From an uncultured bacterium (GTDB taxonomy: Bacteria; Patescibacteriota; Minisyncoccia; Phycocordibacterales; PALSA-1337): a stretch of DNA of 8,559 nucleotides. The translations under genes and the position numbers were made by a program. The stretch spans positions 1-8,559 of the forward strand of contig CAIKDL010000039.1 of NCBI GenBank assembly GCA_903826185.1. Reading direction: 5' to 3'. Below are positions 1-6,840 of the stretch, one piece after another (within the stretch, counting starts at the first letter, position 1; each line of letters begins with the position of its first letter). The notes beneath the pieces are model-generated. The model was not told the DNA's origin, did no database searches, and worked only from the letters and a program-made list of their open reading frames with translations.

Positions 1-5
1 ATGGT

Positions 6-1121
6 ATGACTTACGCCAGTGCTGGCGTCGATTATGACGCATTGGATGCGTTCAAACGGATGGCGCAATTGGCTGGCATGGAAACCGACGAGACCTTGAA
101 ACGTCTCGGTTTCTCGGTTGTGCCATGGTCCAGAGGCGAGAGCGCTTCTCTCATCGAGACACCGTGGGGTTATATCGCCACGGTTTTGGAAGGTCTCGGT
201 ACCAGGAACTTGGTTGCCGATGCCATGTACAAGTTGGCTATCGATCTGGGGTCGCCAATCCCGAAGTCGTATTACGACCATGTCGGTATTGGTAATGCAG
301 CCACTGCCTTCAACGACTTGGCCACTTCCGGTGCGCGAGCCATCAACTACAACCAGTATGTTGCTTTTGGTGACTCGAATTTACCGAGCACAGACTCTCG
401 TTTGCAAGATCTGGTTGCTGGAACCAAGAAGGCGTGCATCTTGGCGCGATGCCCATGGGTCGGCGGGGAAACGCCAACACTCAAAGGCATCATCGTTCCA
501 GGAACAGTGGACCTTGCTGGTGTGGCCGTTGGGATCATTAATCCCAAGAGTCGGCTTATCAATCCGGCGAATATCCGGCACGGTGACTCGATTGTGCTTA
601 TCGGGAGTTCTGGTGTTCACGACAATGGTCTTACGCTGGCGCGCAAGATTTCCGAAAAGTTGCCGCAGGGCTATCTCACGAAGCTCAGTGACGGCCGGAC
701 TTACGGCGAAACCCTGCTCGATCCGACGCATATCTATATTGGGCTCGTCGAGGATTGTCTCGACTTAGGTGTCGACGCTCACTCCGCGGTGAATATCACC
801 GGCCACGGATTGCGTAAGCTCATGCGGGCGAATGGGTTGTTCGCTTACGTCGTCGATCGTCTGCCGAAACGGCAACCGATCTTCAGCTTTCTTCAGAAGC
901 AAGGCCCGATCGATGACAAGGAAGCCTTTGGTACATTCAATATGGGCGCCGGTTTCGCTCTCTATGTACCAGAAAACGATGTCGACAAGGTTATCAAGGC
1001 GGCCGAAAAGCTTGGCTTTGAAGCCATACACGCCGGCCACATCGAGGCGAGCGCCGAGAAGCAAGTCATCATCCGTCCGCCGGGCCTGAAGTACAAAGCC
1101 GACACACTGAACGTTCGTTGA
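6..1121 (+). CDS. purM: PurM-like AIR synthase (phosphoribosylformylglycinamidine cyclo-ligase family), divergent
   Basis: PurM closes the imidazole ring of formylglycinamidine ribonucleotide with ATP to give AIR in cytoplasmic purine synthesis. Family marks in order: N-terminal TYASAGVDYDALDAF (residues 2-16, compare SYKDAGVDIDAGNAL), EGLGTR (62-67, where the family has DGVGTK), FND (102-104), VGGET (152-156), DLAGVAVG (169-176), the GSSGVHDNGLTLARK stretch (200-214), LLDPTHIYI (237-245), NITGHGLRK (263-271) and FNMGAGF (311-317). The 371 residues slightly exceed the usual ~345, with an apparent insertion after the DGVGTK position (about 74-91). Asp is replaced by Glu at 62, and the glycine-rich GGLGGFG loop of E. 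coli PurM is not evident. The fold is secure, but activity as a true AIR synthase is less so. The ATG at 6 fits the family start; the frame is open to the window edge, so an upstream start or ribosome site cannot be judged. A terminator follows directly. Confidence 0.8.
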   Translation: MTYASAGVDYDALDAFKRMAQLAGMETDETLKRLGFSVVPWSRGESASLIETPWGYIATVLEGLGTRNLVADAMYKLAIDLGSPIPKSYYDHVGIGNAATAFNDLATSGARAINYNQYVAFGDSNLPSTDSRLQDLVAGTKKACILARCPWVGGETPTLKGIIVPGTVDLAGVAVGIINPKSRLINPANIRHGDSIVLIGSSGVHDNGLTLARKISEKLPQGYLTKLSDGRTYGETLLDPTHIYIGLVEDCLDLGVDAHSAVNITGHGLRKLMRANGLFAYVVDRLPKRQPIFSFLQKQGPIDDKEAFGTFNMGAGFALYVPENDVDKVIKAAEKLGFEAIHAGHIEASAEKQVIIRPPGLKYKADTLNVR

Positions 1122-1133
1122 AGTTTGAGTCAT

Positions 1134-1171
1134 GTCCGCGCGATTGCCCCCAGGGTCGCGCGGACTTTTTT
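1134..1171 (+). terminator. Rho-independent terminator after the purM-like gene
   Basis: A perfect 10-bp GC-rich stem pairs GTCCGCGCGA (1134-1143) with TCGCGCGGAC (1156-1165) around a 12-base loop, and is followed immediately by six T (1166-1171). It lies 12 bases past the stop codon and separates this gene from the pilus operon. Confidence 0.93.
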
Positions 1172-1204
1172 ATCCACGCAGGCGGCGCGGTCGTCATTTT
1201 TTTA

Positions 1205-1213
1205 TGTTAAAAT
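1205..1213 (+). promoter_or_regulatory. Extended -10 promoter of the pilus operon
   Basis: TG (1205-1206), one base, then TAAAAT (1208-1213) forms an extended -10 element. No convincing -35 is seen at the expected distance, where the sequence is GC-rich (about 1185-1190). A start of transcription near 1220 would give a leader of about 40 bases before the pilB ATG. The same TG-N-TANANT form precedes tpiA and pgk, which raises confidence. Confidence 0.6.
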
Positions 1214-1258
1214 AAGGACACAATCGTACCAGCGCAGACCGTGTTGCGCATTTATATT

Positions 1259-3031
1259 ATGTTCGTAGAAGACACCCAGCTCTATAAATTCATCTCTGAC
1301 TCCGGCCTTGTGGCTAAAGGAGATCTTGAAGACGCCCAAAAAGAATCGGAGACTTCCGGTAGGCGCCTTGGTGACATCTTGGTATCAGCTGGAAAGATAA
1401 CCGCAGACAATCTCCGTCGCATGAATGCCTACGTCATAGGCATTCCATTCGTCGAACTGAAATCTGAGAAGATTCCATTAGACATACTTTCTCTGATTCC
1501 AGAGCCGATCGCTCGCGGACACAATATTGTCGCTTTCAAGAAGACTGATGCCGGCCTCGAAGTGGCCATGTTGGATGTGAACGACTTGTCAGCCATCGAT
1601 TTCATTAAGAAAAAAGTAAATGTGAAAATTTTACCTCGTCTCACAGATACCAATTCCATACGCGAGGTGCTGGTTCAGTATCAGAAAAGCCTGAAAGCCG
1701 AGTTTGGCGATATTTTGCAAAAAGATACAGCGGCACTCAAAGCTGCTTCAGTCGATAGTTTGAAAGGCGACGGTGATGTCTCAATTGAAGATCTGAAGAA
1801 AGTCGCCGAGGATCTACCGGTCGTGCGCATCGTGGAGACCTTGGTCAAACATGCCGCCATTCAAGGTGCTTCCGATATACATATAGAGCCGATGGAGGAT
1901 CAAGTGCTAGTCAGATATCGTATCGATGGCATGTTGCACGATGCTATGGTCTTGCCGAAAGAGGCTGGTCCATCTGTTTCTGCACGCATAAAAGTTTTGG
2001 CTAGCCTGAAGCTCGATGAAAAGCGTTTGCCTCAAGATGGTCGCTTCAAGCTCGACATAAATGGCGAGAAAGTAGCTTTTCGTGTTTCGGTTTTACCGAC
2101 ATATTATGGTGAAAAGATCGTCATGCGCTTGCTTCGTGAGAGCATCACCGGTTTCACATTGGAGTCTCTGCATTTTCATGGAGAAGCTTTGGAATGTATT
2201 CATCGCGCACTCAGTGTTACGACCGGTATGATCCTTACAACTGGTCCAACTGGCTCTGGTAAGACAACCTCTCTCTACACAATGCTCGATATCTTGAATA
2301 CTCCGCACGTCAATATTTCCACAATCGAAGATCCTATCGAGTATCAGTTGGCTCGTGTGAATCAGACGCAGGTACGTCCGGAAATCGGCTTCTCATTTGC
2401 TCAAGGCATACGAACTCTGGTTCGCCAGGATCCAGATATCATAATGGTCGGCGAGATCCGTGATAATGAAACGGCCGCCCTAGCAGTGAATGCGGCTTTG
2501 ACTGGCCACTTGGTCCTTTCTACTCTACATACGAATTCTGCCGCGGGTGCCATCCCACGTTTACTCGATATGAAAGTCGAGCCATTTCTTCTGGTTTCCA
2601 CTCTCGATGTTGTTATCGGACAGCGCCTAGTCAGGAGGCTTACCGATTCCAAAGAAGCTTATAAGCTCTCTAGTGACCAGCTCGCACAACTCATGAAAGC
2701 TGTGGACATGAGTCGCGTGCTCGAGGTTTTGAAAAAAGAAAATATTGTTAAGCCGGAAGATACTTGGAAGACGATATCTTTCTACAAGGCCGCGGCGGCT
2801 GGTGAAGGCGCTGGCGTGAGTACTGATGGTTTCAAGGGTCGTATCGGTATCCATGAAGTCTTGAAAATGACGCCAAGCATCAAAGATCTAGTTATGAAAA
2901 ACTCAACATCAGGAGTCATAGAAGCCCAGGCCAAGAAAGAGGGAATGTTGACCATGCTCGAGGACGGCATATTCAAATGTGTACTCGGTCTGACAACCAT
3001 AGAAGAAGTTTTTCGTGTGATCTCGGAATAA
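1259..3031 (+). CDS. pilB: Type IV pilus assembly ATPase PilB (GspE family)
   Basis: This is the cytoplasmic hexameric ATPase that powers pilin extraction and filament growth through PilC. Numbered from the ATG at 1259 (590 residues), an N-terminal MshEN-type domain spans about 5-140. ASDIHIEP (204-211) and DEKRLPQDGR (253-262) mark the N2 domain. The Walker A is GPTGSGKT (329-336), the Asp box NISTIEDPIEY (352-362), the Walker B with following residues IIMVGEIRD (394-402) and the His box TGHLVLSTLHT (415-425). GFKGRIGIHEVL (524-535) opens the C-terminal part. The N-terminal domain argues for PilB rather than the retraction ATPase PilT. The tetracysteine zinc site usual between the QRLVRRL and GFKGR motifs is absent. 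An in-frame GTG (1241) or TTG (1244) could add five or six residues. I prefer the ATG because MFVEDTQLYKF begins close to the domain, but no start has a Shine-Dalgarno site at proper spacing. First gene of the pilus operon. Confidence 0.95.
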   Translation: MFVEDTQLYKFISDSGLVAKGDLEDAQKESETSGRRLGDILVSAGKITADNLRRMNAYVIGIPFVELKSEKIPLDILSLIPEPIARGHNIVAFKKTDAGLEVAMLDVNDLSAIDFIKKKVNVKILPRLTDTNSIREVLVQYQKSLKAEFGDILQKDTAALKAASVDSLKGDGDVSIEDLKKVAEDLPVVRIVETLVKHAAIQGASDIHIEPMEDQVLVRYRIDGMLHDAMVLPKEAGPSVSARIKVLASLKLDEKRLPQDGRFKLDINGEKVAFRVSVLPTYYGEKIVMRLLRESITGFTLESLHFHGEALECIHRALSVTTGMILTTGPTGSGKTTSLYTMLDILNTPHVNISTIEDPIEYQLARVNQTQVRPEIGFSFAQGIRTLVRQDPDIIMVGEIRDNETAALAVNAALTGHLVLSTLHTNSAAGAIPRLLDMKVEPFLLVSTLDVVIGQRLVRRLTDSKEAYKLSSDQLAQLMKAVDMSRVLEVLKKENIVKPEDTWKTISFYKAAAAGEGAGVSTDGFKGRIGIHEVLKMTPSIKDLVMKNSTSGVIEAQAKKEGMLTMLEDGIFKCVLGLTTIEEVFRVISE

Positions 3032-3032
3032 A

Positions 3033-4265
3033 ATGTCCAAATTCATCTTCAAAGCCAAGAAGCCAAGCGGGGAGATGTTCACTGCGGAAAAAGAAGCCGC
3101 AGACCGCTACGAGTTGTATCATATCCTTCGCGAAAGCGGATCCGAAGTTATCTCTGTGAAAGAAAAACGCGGATCTGGTTTCGGAGGCAGTCTTTCGAAG
3201 ATGAATGTCGCCATACCTTTTTTGAGTGGCAGAGTGAAGATGATAGAAAAGATAAATATGGCCAGGAATATGGGCTCGATGTTGGAAGCCGGGTTGCCAC
3301 TTTCGCGAGCTCTCGCTGTTATCATAAAACAATCCAAAAACGCCACCCTGAAAAAGGTCATGACGGACGTCGATGCTGATATCGACAGCGGCCAGACTTT
3401 TGCTAGTGCGCTCGCCAAACACCCGAAAATCTTTTCTTCACTTTTCATATCGATGGTGCATTCCGGTGAACAAGGTGGCAACCTGGCAGAATCATTGAAG
3501 ACTTTGTCTACACAGATGGACAGCACTTACGCGCTCGAGCGCCGCATTCGTGGAGCTCTTATGTATCCATCGGTCATATTGGGAGTAATGATCATTGTCG
3601 GTATCTTGATGTTCATGTTCGTGGTACCAACTCTCATGAAGACTTTCTTGGATCTGAATGTGGCTTTGCCGCCAACGACCCAATTCCTTTTGCTTGTGAG
3701 CGACACTCTTCGTGATCACGGCCTTTTGACGCTTGTGGTTTTGGCGATCATCGGCGGCTCTATATATATGTGGTCGAAACGTCCTTCAGGAAAGTCTTTT
3801 CTAGATGCGCTTGTCCTGAAGATCCCAGTTGTTGGTCCCTTGGTTCAGGAGGTCGATGCCGCCAGAACGGCTCGTACATTGTCGTCACTTATGCATTCTG
3901 GTGTTGGAATAGTCGAATCGTTAGAGATAACTGCCTCGGTCGTACAAAATGTTCATTTCAGGACAGTCTTAGCTAAGGCTCGTGACGCCATCAGCAAAGG
4001 CGGTCAGATGTCGAAAGTCTTCGCGGCTAATTCCAAGATATATCCGATATTTTTGGCGGAAATGTTGAATGTTGGTGAAGAAACCGGTCGAGTCATGGAA
4101 ATGCTCGCTGGCGTCGCTCATTTCTATGAAGAAGATGTTGAACAAAAGACTAAGGACATGTCGACAGTCATCGAGCCTTTCCTCATCGTCGTCATCGGTG
4201 CCGCCGTGGCTTTCTTCGCCATCTCCATGATCTCGCCGATGTATTCACTGGTGAGTGTGGTTTAG
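3033..4265 (+). CDS. pilC: Type IV pilus inner-membrane platform protein PilC (GspF family)
   Basis: PilC is the polytopic membrane platform on which PilB acts to insert pilins into the filament. The 410 residues match the usual ~400. Two T2SSF repeats are visible. The first (about 74-197) contains SGEQGGNL (144-151). The second (about 276-400) contains the equivalent VGEETGRV (347-354). Membrane segments lie near 178-203, 228-247 and 381-404, the normal PilC topology. The N-terminal 45 residues (FIFKAKKPSGEMFTAEKEA) are the typical short cytoplasmic lead-in. The ATG lies one base past the pilB stop, so the two are probably translationally coupled, and no strong ribosome site is seen. No key residue looks lost. 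Confidence 0.95.
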   Translation: MSKFIFKAKKPSGEMFTAEKEAADRYELYHILRESGSEVISVKEKRGSGFGGSLSKMNVAIPFLSGRVKMIEKINMARNMGSMLEAGLPLSRALAVIIKQSKNATLKKVMTDVDADIDSGQTFASALAKHPKIFSSLFISMVHSGEQGGNLAESLKTLSTQMDSTYALERRIRGALMYPSVILGVMIIVGILMFMFVVPTLMKTFLDLNVALPPTTQFLLLVSDTLRDHGLLTLVVLAIIGGSIYMWSKRPSGKSFLDALVLKIPVVGPLVQEVDAARTARTLSSLMHSGVGIVESLEITASVVQNVHFRTVLAKARDAISKGGQMSKVFAANSKIYPIFLAEMLNVGEETGRVMEMLAGVAHFYEEDVEQKTKDMSTVIEPFLIVVIGAAVAFFAISMISPMYSLVSVV

Positions 4266-4267
4266 GA
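4264..4267 (+). promoter_or_regulatory. Shine-Dalgarno site for the PilV-like gene
   Basis: AGGA overlaps the pilC stop codon and lies 7 bases before the ATG at 4275. It is one of the few recognisable ribosome sites in the window and supports that start. Confidence 0.55.
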
Positions 4268-4274
4268 TTTTCAT

Positions 4275-4691
4275 ATGACAAATAATCAAAATGGCTTTTC
4301 CCTCATCGAAGTCGTTGTCGGCTCGGCGCTTTTCCTTGTGGTAGCCATGGCTGGTTATGGAGCTTTCACAAGTTTGTTTCAAGTGGCACAAGCAAACCAG
4401 ACTAAGCTTTTGGCTATTTCACTCGCCGATGAGCAGTTGGAGATTATTCGTGGCATGTCTTACGCCAGTGTTGGCCTTTCTGATGGTATTCCGCACGGGA
4501 CTTTGTTAGCAACACAGGACATCACGCGCGGAAATATCGTATTCACGGTGACTTTGGATATAAGAAGCGCGAATTTTGTGCCACCACTAGCTGTTGGCGG
4601 CAAGCTTGTAGAAGTAAGTGTTTCATGCGCTTCTTGTAAGAATTTCACATCAGTGGCTCTGACTGGTCAGTTCATGCCGGCGAGTATATAA
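4275..4691 (+). CDS. Minor prepilin, PilV/GspI-like
   Basis: A small type IV prepilin, likely a minor subunit at the filament tip or in its priming complex. The class III signal is short: MTNNQNG, then FSLIEVVVGSALFLVVAMAG. Cleavage by prepilin peptidase is expected after Gly7, leaving Phe at +1 and Glu at +5 before a hydrophobic helix to about residue 27. The mature part contains LADEQLEIIRGMSYASVG (50-67), a pattern common in PilV-like pseudopilins and, from memory, in Parcubacteria. The only two cysteines form CASC (118-121) near the C-terminus. At 138 residues it is an ordinary length for a minor pilin. It starts 9 bases after pilC and is followed after 9 bases by the next prepilin. The assignment to PilV rather than another minor-pilin class is by pattern and position only. 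Confidence 0.85.
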   Translation: MTNNQNGFSLIEVVVGSALFLVVAMAGYGAFTSLFQVAQANQTKLLAISLADEQLEIIRGMSYASVGLSDGIPHGTLLATQDITRGNIVFTVTLDIRSANFVPPLAVGGKLVEVSVSCASCKNFTSVALTGQFMPASI

Positions 4692-4700
4692 GATAAATTC

Positions 4701-5324
4701 ATGACATCTCTCACGAAATACAAAATACCAAACGGACGCAGAACCACAAGTAGAGGTATGACTCTGGTTGAAACTGTGATCGCGCTTTCTATCTTTCTTG
4801 TGATCATGGCAGCGGTTACAACTTTTGAGATTAATATTTTTTCATATCAACATTCGATATCAGGTTCATTCAATGCCTCGCAAAGCGCGCAGACTATTCT
4901 GAAGATAATGACCAAAGAGCTGCGTAACATGGCACTGCCGAACAATGGATCATATCCGCTTGTGACTGCCGGGACCAGCACGATCGTTTTTTCTTCAGAC
5001 GTGAATAATGATGGCACATTGGATCAGGTTGCTTATGCTTTGGTTGGAAATTCTCTCTATAAATATGATTCAGTCGCCGGTGCCACGACGATCATTGCTA
5101 CAAACGTGGTGAACGATGCTTCACTGCCGCTGTTTCAGTATTTCGATGGAAATTATGATGGCTCGACAGGATCTTCCGGACAGCCGCTTGCACAGCCGGT
5201 GAACTTGGCGGTAGTGCGCTCTACCAGAGTTTCGCTTCAGTTTGCCGCTGACTCAAGTGGCTCCATGACACCAATTTCATATTCGTCGTTTGTACAGCTC
5301 CGAAACCTCAAAACAAATATATGA
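4701..5324 (+). CDS. Minor prepilin, PilW/GspJ-like
   Basis: Type IV prepilin-like protein of 207 residues. The leader ends in TTSRG, with cleavage expected between Gly19 and Met20. The helix MTLVETVIALSIFLVIMAAV has Glu at +5, as required for class III signals. The following region (58-79, SQSAQTILKIMTKELRNMA) is the amphipathic continuation seen in PilW/GspJ-type pilins. DVNNDGTLD (100-108) has the DxNxDG spacing of a calcium-binding loop, and a second Asp-rich patch FDGNYDG occurs at 148-154. The ATG at 4701 lies 9 bases past the previous stop without a clear ribosome site. The C-terminal end overlaps the next gene by four bases (ATGA). The position between a PilV-like and a PilX-like gene matches minor-pilin operons in other bacteria. 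Precise class is inferred. Confidence 0.85.
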   Translation: MTSLTKYKIPNGRRTTSRGMTLVETVIALSIFLVIMAAVTTFEINIFSYQHSISGSFNASQSAQTILKIMTKELRNMALPNNGSYPLVTAGTSTIVFSSDVNNDGTLDQVAYALVGNSLYKYDSVAGATTIIATNVVNDASLPLFQYFDGNYDGSTGSSGQPLAQPVNLAVVRSTRVSLQFAADSSGSMTPISYSSFVQLRNLKTNI

Positions 5325-6715
5325 AGATAAGACCATCACGAAAATATATGCGCGCCGCCAACAAAGGCGATATTCTCATAAGTGTTCTTGTCTTCGCCGC
5401 AATCGCTGTGACGGTAACTATCGGGCTGGTCAATTGGGGAGCAGCTTTGCTTATCGGCGCACGCGTGGCTGTACAGCGTGAACAAGCTTTTCAGATCGCT
5501 GAGGCTGGCATCAACTATTATCAGTCGCATTTGGCGCAGTTACCTGGGGACTATCAAGATGGTACCAGTCATGCTGGACCGTATAATCACAATTTTGCTG
5601 ACAAGAATGGAAATGTCATTGGCACTTACACATTGACCATAACACCTCCGTCAGTTGGCTCGACGAATGTTGGCATAGTCTCAAAGGGAACAGTCCCAAC
5701 CAATCCGGCCATACCAGATGGCTCGACCGTCTCTCGATCTATTCAAGCCACCTTAGTCAACCCTTCTTTTGCACAGTACGCCATCGTGTCCAATGAAAGT
5801 CTGAGTTTCCCTGTAGGCACAAACGTCTATGGTCCAATCATGTCCAATGGGCCAATCCATTTTGCTGGAGTCGCCAGCAATATAATTTCCAGTGCGATCT
5901 CCGTAGATGGTGCGGGGACTTTCAATGCCGGAACTTTGGCCCCAGTTTCTCCGATAGATTTCAATGCACTTGGCACTGGATTCGTGCAGCTTCAGACGAT
6001 AGCTAGTAGTAGAGGCTCCAGTTACCAGAAGTCGCAATATGATTATGGCTCCGGAGAGCCTGGGCCGGCACTTGGATATCATGTAGTCCTGAATACTAAC
6101 GGCACTTTCGCTCTATATATAGTCACAGCGCTCGTGCAGGCCGACAGTGGATGTTCCGACTCATCTGCTGGTTGGGGAACTTGGAGCATCAAGTCTCAAA
6201 AACTCGTCGGTACTTACCCGACCCCGACACAAGGTCTGCTTTTCTTCGAAGATGATGTCTGGGTTGACGGCTCCGTGAATGGTTCGCGCCTAACTATTGC
6301 CGCCACGAATATCACCGTGAATTCCAATCTTCTCTACACGAATTATGATGGTACGGATGCTATTGGTCTCATCGCGCAGAATAATATAAATATCGGCTTG
6401 GTCAGTGCCGATACATTACACATCGACGGCGCCCTCATGGCCGAGAATGGTCGTATTGGCAGATTTTATTATTCTTCGAGTTGTCGTGTCAGTGGAATGG
6501 ACTATTATGACCGGTCAACACTTACTTTGAATGGGATGATCGCTACCAACGGCCACTACGGATTCACTTTTTCTGATGGCACCGGCTATCAAACGCGAAA
6601 CATGTCTTATGATGTGAATTTGGTTGGTAATCCGCCGCCGTATTTTCCAACGATTGGTGGATCGAGTGGCGCTGGCGGAGGATATAGGGTGGCATCTTGG
6701 AAGGAGGTGCGCTAG
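5321..6715 (+). CDS. PilX-like prepilin protein with large ectodomain
   Basis: The N-terminus (RAANKG, then DILISVLVFAAIAVTVTIGL) looks like a prepilin signal with possible cleavage after Gly16. It lacks Glu at +5, as is usual for PilX/GspK proteins that sit at the filament tip. The stretch REQAFQIAEAGINYYQ (53-68) is the characteristic PilX post-helix motif. The remaining ~390 residues form a Ser/Thr/Asn/Gly-rich extracellular region far larger than a typical PilX (~200 residues). It contains FFEDDVWVDGSVNGSRLTIAA (308-328), GLIAQNNINI (349-358), HIDGALMAENGRIG (367-380) and a conserved-looking end around LNGMIATNGHYGFTF (403-417) and PPPYFPT (438-444). These resemble beta-rich proteins such as the DUF4900 type, a tentative match from memory. 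Two cysteines (278, 388) could form a disulfide. Translation is probably coupled to the upstream gene by the ATGA overlap; Met10 is an alternative start. Last gene of the pilus run. Confidence 0.8.
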   Translation: MKIRPSRKYMRAANKGDILISVLVFAAIAVTVTIGLVNWGAALLIGARVAVQREQAFQIAEAGINYYQSHLAQLPGDYQDGTSHAGPYNHNFADKNGNVIGTYTLTITPPSVGSTNVGIVSKGTVPTNPAIPDGSTVSRSIQATLVNPSFAQYAIVSNESLSFPVGTNVYGPIMSNGPIHFAGVASNIISSAISVDGAGTFNAGTLAPVSPIDFNALGTGFVQLQTIASSRGSSYQKSQYDYGSGEPGPALGYHVVLNTNGTFALYIVTALVQADSGCSDSSAGWGTWSIKSQKLVGTYPTPTQGLLFFEDDVWVDGSVNGSRLTIAATNITVNSNLLYTNYDGTDAIGLIAQNNINIGLVSADTLHIDGALMAENGRIGRFYYSSSCRVSGMDYYDRSTLTLNGMIATNGHYGFTFSDGTGYQTRNMSYDVNLVGNPPPYFPTIGGSSGAGGGYRVASWKEVR

Positions 6716-6716
6716 C

Positions 6717-6722
6717 TTGACA
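6717..6722 (+). promoter_or_regulatory. Possible -35 box upstream of the hypothetical gene
   Basis: A perfect TTGACA starts two bases after the PilX-like stop codon and is followed by an AT-rich stretch (6731-6752). At 15-17 bases downstream only poor -10 candidates exist (TTAAGT at 6738, TAAGTC at 6739). The promoter is therefore tentative. No terminator is seen after the PilX-like gene, so read-through from the pilus operon is also possible. Confidence 0.3.
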
Positions 6723-6762
6723 TAGCAGTAACTTTATTTAAGTCTGAATATAGAAGTGCGGT

Positions 6763-6815
6763 ATGTCACGGCGACTGCCGACTTGAAACCGGTATGCCCG
6801 AAAAACGGGAATACC
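6763..6815 (+). promoter_or_regulatory. Structured leader: two hairpins before the hypothetical gene
   Basis: The first hairpin is small: CGGC (6769-6772) pairs with GCCG (6777-6780) around GACT. The second is stronger: GGTAT (6791-6795) with ATACC (6811-6815), a G-A mismatch, then CCCG (6797-6800) with CGGG (6806-6809) around five A. No T-run follows, so it is not a simple terminator. GGTAT also occurs at 6760-6764 and could pair with the same ATACC, allowing an alternative fold. Any regulatory role is inference. Confidence 0.35.
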
Positions 6816-6823
6816 AATACATA

Positions 6824-6833
6824 AAGGGAAGGA
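6824..6833 (+). promoter_or_regulatory. Tandem Shine-Dalgarno sites of the hypothetical gene
   Basis: AAGGG (6824-6828) is spaced 6 bases before the ATG at 6835, and AAGGA (6829-6833) 7 bases before the ATG at 6841. Either start could be used. This is the strongest ribosome-binding region in the window. Confidence 0.55.
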
Positions 6834-6840
6834 AATGCTC

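Noticed and set aside
118..768. Open frame of 216 codons on the plus strand inside the purM-like gene
   Set aside because: It is out of frame with a clear PurM-family protein, and its composition (Arg, Ser and Trp rich) is typical of a shifted reading.
1241..1258. GTG/TTG starts extending PilB by five or six residues
   Set aside because: Possible, but no ribosome site supports them and the ATG at 1259 is the simpler choice. Kept as an alternative in the pilB entry.
2973..3422. Open frame of 149 codons on the minus strand opposite pilC
   Set aside because: It lies fully opposite the strongly supported pilB end and pilC start, resembles no known protein and has the look of a shadow frame.
4459..4470. 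Twelve-base exact match CTTACGCCAGTG with positions 10-21
   Set aside because: Both copies encode similar short peptides (TYAS, SYAS) in unrelated proteins. A single 12-base match in 8.5 kb is not evidence of a repeat element.
6701..6708. Perfect AAGGAGGT at the end of the PilX-like gene, followed at 8 bases by TTG
   Set aside because: The bases encode Lys-Glu-Val near the C-terminus, and the TTG frame stops after two codons (TTG ACA TAG). No gene can start there, so it is most likely a coding coincidence.
6791..6815. Hairpin after the PilX-like gene as a terminator of the pilus operon
   Set aside because: The stem has a mismatch, is followed by AATACATAAAGGG with no T-run, and lies just before a ribosome site. 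It fits a leader structure better.
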